A stretch of DNA of 64,000 bases from Ceriagrion tenellum (lineage: Eukaryota; Arthropoda; Insecta; Odonata; Coenagrionidae): NCBI GenBank assembly GCA_963169105.1, contig OY720643.1, positions 83,993,696 to 84,057,695 of the forward strand, read 5' to 3'. The notes beneath the pieces are model-generated. The model was not told the origin of the DNA, made no database searches, and saw nothing but the letters and a program-made list of their open reading frames with translations. Of the stretch, positions 56,541 through 64,000 are shown in pieces. Each line of letters starts with the position of its first letter. Position 1 is the stretch's first letter. The position numbers were made by a program, and so were the translations under genes.

Positions 56541-59500
56541 TTATATAGTTAATACATTTGTGATTGAATACCACAAAACTAGCGAATATCGAGTTTTAGG
56601 ACAACCAACATTGGAAAGGAACATTATTACAATAATTGATAACACCTTTTTCGATTGAAATATAAGGAATAATTTAAAATTGATAAAATTTAACATGAAC
56701 CACTTAGGACTGTTGAAAAGTGTCTATTTATTCTATTTTTGAATGGTTGTTAGGATAGAATCCGTGTAATTACAACGTTTTTTTAATGAAAACTAACCTT
56801 GACCATCTAGGAGAGGAAGTTTCATAGCAATTCACAATGCTGCAGAAAATCAGTTTCAAGGTATACGTAATTTTGCTTTAAACATTAGCTACTTATTTTG
56901 CCAATCATTTTTGCTTTTGTAACCGAGGTCATATATTTAGTTTGCATATTTCGAATATCGTAAGTACTGTAATCTTGAAAATTGCACGCTGGCCATAAAG
57001 AGATCGCTTCTAATGAAGTACCATCAACCATTACAATGGACATTCCACTGTGGACCTCCGCGGTGTTCGTTCATGGTAGGTTATCAAAGTCTGTAGACTT
57101 TTTCTTTGATGCCGTCATGGGATCCACCGTTTACAAAACGAAATCCATTATCAACACCTTCTGGTCAATGCCCGCACGTGATATCGATGTTTATATTTAT
57201 CAAGGCCAACACAGATTGTCTGCAAAGTTAGACGAAAAGATGCTCGAGGATAACGAGTTACGTTAAATTATGAAAAAAGTTTCAGACGATTTTCAGACGG
57301 GGTGTATACGAAACGTTATTGGACACAAGTTTGATCTGATAAATTTTACACAAATCAAATAAATTTAAGAACACTGATTTCAATGAAGGTACTTTTCTCT
57401 GTGAAGGATAAATAGCTTATATTATCCATTGGTGGAAGAGGTATTGGAAAATACATTTAATAAAAACATTATATGATCTGGGGAACAAATTTTTGGCGAA
57501 ATTGTGAAAATACTAGAACGCATTGATAACTTAAATCTTTTTTACCCAAACGCAGATATAGCATCAACTTTAGGCGATTTGATTCTTTTCATAGTTGGAG
57601 ATGCGTAGTGAACATTATGATATATTGTATTGAGTGTAAATTAACAACAATTATAATCAGTATATGGTAAAAAATATTCTGGATAAAATAATTGAATACA
57701 CAATAAACGATCGCTATATTGGTAGTCATGATAATCGTATATTAGTAAATTCCATTGTAATCAATATCTGTTCAGGTTAACCGGGCATGATGTCATCAAA
57801 ATCGAAAGTGCTGATCGCACAAATCACCTCGACTGCTGGTAATGTCTCCTAAGTGAACCCTTACTCCTGAGAATGAACTAGGTTTGGGCCCAGTGCTAGT
57901 ATTTGTTTCCCTCATTTTGCGCCAAGGGAATGCCCAAGTTAAAAAAAGAAACTTCCCTACCGTCCGTCTTACTGTGGCATTGAAATGTCGATCTCATTTC
58001 GGAGGCCCTCTTCGCGTCCATTCCGCCTCACCCTCACTTCATTCCCGCAATTCCCGGCACGCCTTCATCTTTCCCCGCGCTCACGTGCTGCCCCGTTCCG
58101 CCACAGGGGCATGCGATGGGTCCTTCCCGTTTTTCATCCGTTTCTGCTGACCTAGTTACAACGCTCCACCTGATGGAACCTTCCCCAACCTCCCTGACCG
58201 TTACCATCCCGTAGCACAGCCACATTCCTCACTTTCTAGATCCCGTCTCTGGGCTCACTCTGGGGAACATCTTCAATTCCCGTTTTCGTTGGTTCATTAC
58301 GCACCCTCCACCTTTTAGCAGGCTCACTCTCGTATCGTTCCCTTCAAATTTTACTGAACCCTTTCGTCCTTATCTTTGGTCGTTCCCTCAGCGCCGGTGG
58401 TGCCTATTTTTTGTTTCCATCGGATTATCTCATTGAAAATGTGATTGCAAATCTTAGTGATATGTCAAATTGGCCCGTTCGAGTCAGAAAGCGATTCAAA
58501 GTTCCTCAATGTAGAACAACATCGTATTAATTTTCCACTCTTAATTCATGTATAAGGGTATGGGAATGATATTCCTGAATATATATTGAATGCTAAAATT
58601 TAAACCAATTCAAATTTAAATTTTTTGCATATCCGGTCGATAAATTTTATGCTGATCTATTACTTACCTCAACTGTCCTAACATTGACTGATTTTTGTTC
58701 TGCTGACTTAACACGTGGATTTCCTAAAACATTCCAATTATGTTTGATTCCGATATGGGATACATATATAATGTAAATAGGTATTGAACTATATTTTAAT
58801 GCATAAATATTACCTCGTAGTGTCAATTTGTATATTGTTCATGGAAAACTAATTGATTCAATGATTTGGATGATACTTTAGACCACATTGTTCTTTCAAA
58901 GATTGTAACTGAAATTTCGTTTAAATATTCTTGTATTTTTTTATTTATTATAGTAACTTATCTGGATAATTTTTTTTGCCTTACCTGCCATTATATATGT
59001 GTCAAATTATTTTTGTACTTCAATGATATCTGGAATGGTTTTTAATATCATGTTGTTTAAGCAAGGTGACTTGTAAATTTTTTCGTACCACAGAGCTTCT
59101 TTTTCTCTATCAACTGCAAGTTCCATGGGACATTCTGTCTTAGAACATTAAATATATATTCTTTTCTATTCTAATTTTAGTAGTGGTTAAATTTTGACAG
59201 TCGTCTGTGCGAACCAGCTGGAGCAAATACTTTTAGTGTTTTGTGATAACGCTTTAAATTGATGAAACTCCTTTGGGGAAAGAGAAACCTCTACTGCTCA
59301 AGCCTAAAGCCTAAATACTGAAGCCATTCGCTGAAATGTTTTATTTCCTCTTATAATCTGTTATATTTATCATCGGTCGTTCAATATTGGGACTGGTTGA
59401 CTGCAGCCGTTCATCAATCCCTGTATAATGCAAGTTAGCTGGCTACCTGGTAATTCTCACGTACTTACTCCTTTATTTGTGCTGTGTATTAATCCCTTTG

Positions 59501-59972
59501 CCTTCCTCTTGGGACTTCTGCCTCTATTTTCCTCCAAAACCATTCTTCGCTAATTAATTTCGCCACAGATTCAGTTAAATCCATCTGCTTAATCTTTTCT
59601 GCTTCGTATTCCATAGAGTTATATAATTTGCAAAGGTGAAAATGCGTTAAAATAAATATTTCCCATCATTCATTATTTACTATCTTTAGTTATAGGTGTG
59701 TATGGAGAAGTGGGTGTATCAAAAGGGTGGTCATTAGTTGTAGAAAATTGGATTATTTTTTGGACACCCACTATATTTTTGCCATTGGGTTAGAAAATGG
59801 ATAATGCAAAATTATATTGCAATTGCAGATCAGCAAGACATGCCGCATCGCACCCAAAGTTTTGACATTTCGTCATTTTTTTACTGTTTCCCTGCCATTC
59901 CCGAAGATTTTGAAGGACTCGACGTTTATAATTGGTTTTCTGCTATTGCAAACAACTCATCATATGGTTGAA

Positions 59973-59975
<3 letters not shown>
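56541..59975. other. Non-genic stretch
   Basis: Unrecognised frames at about 57000-57266 and 57880-58150. 57880-58340 is pyrimidine-rich and GC-richer. GGTCATTAGTTGTA at 59731 repeats a block at 56464 inside the neighbouring palindrome. Confidence 0.3.

Positions 59976-60036
<61 letters not shown>
59976..60036. repeat. TA microsatellite
   Basis: About 61 bases of uninterrupted TA dinucleotides, directly abutting the left arm of a palindrome. Confidence 0.95.
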
Positions 60037-60039
<3 letters not shown>

Positions 60040-60231
60040 AGTTTGCCAGAGAGAGGCAGACGCTAAACACAGAAAAACAAAAAAAAATGAACACACTTAC
60101 TGAGTTTCTTAATATTTCGGTGCCACTAGCACCTTGTTCACAAGAGCGAAGGAGTCTTCTTTGCTCAGTAAGTGTGTTAATTTTTTTTTGTTTTTCTGTG
60201 TTTAGCGTCTGACTTTCTCTGGCAAACTGTT
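60037..60231. repeat. Inverted repeat between two TA microsatellites
   Basis: The arms 60037-60104 and 60164-60231 match over 68 bp with a few differences (CAGTTTGCCAGAGA…ACACACTTACTGAG). The centre on the minus strand has GGTGC-TAGTG-GCACC followed by GAAAT, recalling stem II and the GAAA box of the hammerhead-like elements. Confidence 0.85.
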
Positions 60232-60265
60232 CATATATTCGTCACGTGAGTGATCCTAAGTGTAG

Positions 60266-60266
<1 letters not shown>

Positions 60267-60348
<82 letters not shown>
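60267..60348. repeat. TA microsatellite
   Basis: About 82 bases of TA dinucleotides, 35 bases beyond the right arm of the palindrome. Confidence 0.95.
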
Positions 60349-60355
<7 letters not shown>

Positions 60356-60456
60356 CAATTTATGTGCGATAGTTTCCGAGATATGGCCCAAAGAGTGAAC
60401 GCTTGCCATCCAAATCACCGGGTGAGCCCTCTCGCGTCCACGCTGGAATCTGTTAT

Positions 60457-60998
60457 GGTAGTTTGATCGAAATATCATTTTACCTATAAATCGATGAATT
60501 TGGTCTCATTTTAAAGAAAAATATATCGCTCTTTCATTGACACCAAAAATTCAACCCCTTACCATATTCCTTTCCGAGATATTTGCCAGAAAATACCAGC
60601 CCTTTTACATAGGAAATGGTACGTGTATGCACTCCAGAGAGACCTTATATTAAAAATGAGGCATTCCCGACACTTAGATCTCATCAAAAAACCAACAGGG
60701 AGTAGTTTGTGTTCACTTAACTATCATTGAAAATTAATCATGTTGTCACCGCAGTAAATTCTTCGGGGTCACAATAAACCTTACGTTTTGATGAAGTTTC
60801 AATCGTACCGCGTGAAAAAAATGAGTCAAGTTAAAGACTTATTTAGATATTTTCGTTTGATTACTTTCAATTTCTGTCATGTAAAACTGTATTATTCCAT
60901 CATTAATAATGCAAAATTTAATTAGTGTGTCTCGCAACTGGTAAAATTGAAACGTATAATTCGAATACGGTCTCTCTTATGACTAGGAAACTATTTAG
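60457..60998 (+). repeat. Dispersed repeat family R, copy C (longest)
   Basis: The most complete of three copies, all in the same orientation. It runs from GGTAGTTTGATCG to GACTAGGAAACTATTTAGC and has no frame, TIR or LTR. It is closest to copy A. Confidence 0.85.
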
Positions 60999-63372
60999 CT
61001 CCTAGCACCTCAAGTCCGCTACCACGCATCACGTTTAGTGTCATAATATTTGCTTAAGAAATTCAACGTAAATTTTTTATGGTATACATTATAGGTTATT
61101 TAACTTATTTACTTTACCAGTTCCATATTTCTACCGAAACATCTTAAGCTGTGACACTGAAAGCGTTTGCACTTTATTGTTGGAATTAGTTTTACAATAT
61201 GTTGTTCGGTGTGATCATTTTCATTACATATTATTCATATCATAAATTTTTGCCTCAATAGCTCTTTTATATTCTCTTTATACCTTGTTTTGATGGCAAG
61301 AAGAAGGCAAACAATGATGATACTAGAAATGGATCGTCACTATGTCCAGGGCATTTTATTGGAATCAACCATTTCTGAAATATCGCCTGGTGCTAACAGA
61401 GTTGACCGTGAAATAGATCTTAACGAGTTAGTAGACTTAGTGACAACTCCAGGTTAGCATTGGTCTGAATGATGTTAATAATAGACAGGCAGTGCCAATC
61501 AGTACACAAAACTCGTCAAAACGATTCCAATAAGTTCCAAATAACAAATTATTTTCATGAAAATGCAGCTGCCCAAAAGAGATATTATGTTTAATGGGAA
61601 AAGAACCGTACGACAGTATAATAATGTAATAATCATATCAATTTTATTTGCTTTAATAATTCTTAAATGTTTGTATCTACTGTGCAAATATATATGTTGA
61701 ACGAATTTAGACTAAGGAAAGAATAAATGCATGCCAAAAGAAGATGCATCTTGATTTAATAAAATAACTCAAAATTTAGATAATACATGTCCCTGTACCC
61801 AGATAAACAGTAACGTTAAAGTCTGTGAAAGATGTCCATTAAAAATTCCTGTTTACTCCATAGCATTTTCAATAGCTCTTTTTAAACGGCATCTGAAAGA
61901 CACCGCGATCCGAAGAATCACGTTAAATATGGGTGTTTTGAGTAATTTTTAAGCTATATTGAAAAAAACTGGTGATTTTACGTTTATGCGGCTTTGAATT
62001 TTGTTATTTTTGATTTTCGTACGTAAGAAATAATAATTATCGCAGGTTCATAATACTCTATTTAATTCTGTGAGAAATGTATCTTTTCTGATTTCTCCCC
62101 GTTTCGCCAGTTCTTTCTATGGTTCATTGGCAGTATATAAACTCAATGCGATGGCAGAAACTCATGTTGTTGGCACTGAGTTTTCCCCTTCGTACGGTTA
62201 TACTAAATGATGTTCGCAAATGTACTTAATATTGGTGAAATAGTAAACCTTACGGATGTATTTAATAATGGTGATACTGCGAACGCGGCCAGAGAGAATC
62301 TTGGGAAAAAAATGACTGTTGAAGCCAAAGAGTCCTCTGGCTCAATTTGCGCCAACCCGTATGAAACGTATCACGCCGGTCTTCTTCCTAAGAGGTGGAA
62401 TTCTCTCGAGCGGAATTTTCGTGAGATTGTGGCATTTTGATTGGAGTGTTGGAGGCGTTTTTCACGGTACCGGCTCGCGACTTTGTGCCGGATCCTCCAG
62501 TGAAGAGTTGATCGCCTTCCATTGCTGGGATTATGGTCCCGAAATGCATATGACGGAAGTGCAGTCATGTTGAAGTTGAAGGTTTCCGTCGTAATCATAC
62601 CCAGCTGAGTTCTAACGGGCGTTATCCCGCTATTTTAGACAAATGGACAGATAGATGACGTAAGAAGTTCTCTGCCGCACAGGAATCTAGTTCGGTTTCC
62701 CACGCCATAAGAATGAAAAACCAAACATTAACTTCTCTCTACCCACGTTGGATATAATGTTAGTAAACCTCACAGCTTTAGGATAAAAGGGGGAAAAATA
62801 ACTTAAAATCATACGAGATGAATGCTACTACTAAGTTTATTTTTTTAGGAAATCCTGACCTTTTACCTTTCTGGAATGCCTTTAGGAGCATGATTTAAAC
62901 ACATTTATTTTTTAATACCTGAGCAATGAATCGATACCTGGTGCTGGATGAGGATTTTAAAGATTAAATGAACGAACAATATAAGAAATGATGAAGTGTA
63001 CATTGTAGTAGAACAGGGAAGAACCATATGTAATGCCATGAAAGAAAAACCAGTTGGATTGGACATACTCCAATGCACAACGGGTTTGTGAAGGACATAA
63101 TTGAAGGTAAAAAAAGTGAATAGTCCCCAGAGAAAGACCCAGAATTATTTCATGGACTAAATAAAGAGGAAAGACCATAGGAAGAGCTATCAGGAAGTAT
63201 GGGATCTAGAACTACATAGGTAAGAGTAGTGGGCTACAGTTAACCTATCATTTGATCAAGCGACCCATAATGTTGACGAAGAGCAATGATATCATGCTGC
63301 AAATTTTTTTTGTGGTCAAGATAAGCGATGTATTTCATATCACCTAGCATTATTATTCAGTCAAGCACAATA
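60999..63372. other. Non-genic stretch
   Basis: AT-rich. 62130-62640 is GC-richer, with TATATAAA at 62132 and an unrecognised 77-codon frame from 62207. No gene supported. Confidence 0.3.
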
Positions 63373-63440
63373 ATGCACCTCGTAGGACACCTCAAGGCTG
63401 TGTGGCAGGGGGTGAGTTTTAACCAGCGAGCACTACACTA
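63373..63440 (-). mobile_element. LINE 3' tail fragment (GATGTA-tailed family)
   Basis: ACACCTCAAGGCTGTGTGGCAGGGGGTGAG followed by AACCAGCG matches the 3' terminal part of the LINE at 35905-36515 (CCACCTCAAAAGGCGTGTGGCAGGGG, ACACCAGCCG). Only the tail remains. Confidence 0.6.
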
Positions 63441-64000
63441 CACCCTTTGACTGCCATTGAAACTACCGAGATTCGTGCATTACCAACAACGTTCGAGTGC
63501 ATCTCATTTTGCGAATTTCCACCGACATCATTTAAGCATGTGCGGCCAATGCTATGGAAACTACTGGTATTAATTTATTTTGCTAATGCATAAATGCTCG
63601 GAGATACGAAATTAAAATTAGCAGTAGCCAAGGATTTAATGTAATTAGGGCATAAACAGGCTCATTAAAGAACTGCAACACTTGATACAGTCTGATATTC
63701 TACGGTGAAAATTAATGCTGCTAACAGTTGATTTCTTCTGCATACTAATTAGGTCGTTGAAAAATTGAAAGACATGCTTGAGAGAAATTTTCAATATTGG
63801 GCTTTAATCATTTACTGCCTTTTGGTAAATTCAGGTCCGATAAGACAAATCAAATATACTTTACTGAAGGGTGAAGTTAAATTTTCAATTTCTAACATGG
63901 CCTGAGTTCTGGTGGCTAGGGTTTGAAAAAATTCTCTTGAATGAAAATAGTTTTTTTTTGGGATCCAGCGGTGTGTAGTACTCTCTCACAAAAGTTTTAA
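63441..64000. other. Non-genic stretch
   Basis: AT-rich to the window end. Nothing recognised. Confidence 0.45.

Noticed and set aside
60266..60478. Frame encoding an Ile-Tyr repeat
   Set aside because: Produced by the TA microsatellite; not a gene.
1..64000. CRISPR arrays, bacterial operons, rRNA genes
   Set aside because: No regularly spaced direct repeats, ribosome binding sites or rRNA blocks; the content is typical of an animal nuclear genome.

Overview
The window looks like non-genic (intergenic or intronic) nuclear DNA of an arthropod, most likely an insect. It is AT-rich and packed with transposable elements of animal type. These include a BEL/Pao LTR element, several non-LTR (LINE) families, Penelope-like element (PLE) debris with a GIY-YIG nuclease remnant, PIF/Harbinger elements and TIR-bounded MITEs. 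No complete cellular gene could be recognised, and there are no bacterial operons, CRISPR arrays or convincing tRNA/rRNA genes. The exact species cannot be read from the sequence.

Left part (1-14.9 kb): a 546-bp MITE with TA duplications (1677-2222). A PLE remnant (3933-4870) has inverted terminal repeats around a broken GIY-YIG frame and a hammerhead-like fold at its right end. A complete 882-bp PIF/Harbinger derivative (5544-6425) sits inside an older LINE. Then come a weak candidate secreted-peptide exon (7614), a fold-back with hammerhead features (8352-8453), a pre-miRNA-sized hairpin (10730-10800) and a 5'-truncated LINE on the minus strand (12746-13538).

Centre (14938-21521): an intact BEL/Pao retrotransposon, the clearest item in the window. 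It has 420-bp LTRs differing at one base, 5-bp target duplications (ATTGC), a tRNA-Tyr-type primer binding site, a purine-rich tract and one uninterrupted 1732-codon Gag-Pol frame.

Right part (21.5-64 kb): decayed Harbinger, LINE and SINE-like pieces, three copies of an unclassified dispersed repeat, two more TIR MITEs, and a set of inverted-repeat (palindromic) elements. Many of the palindromes carry the same hammerhead-ribozyme-like layout: CUGAnGA, one extra base, stem II, GAAAC-like, a tiny stem III, GUH. A GC/CpG-rich block at 34.37-34.87 kb with an initiator-like motif and a consensus splice donor is the best candidate for a host promoter and first exon.

How the parts relate: the BEL element encodes all the proteins needed for its own copying. 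Everything else is non-autonomous or broken and would depend on enzymes encoded elsewhere. The most unusual signal is the dispersed hammerhead-like, self-complementary PLE terminal-repeat family, in which stem II varies by compensatory change while the core layout is kept.
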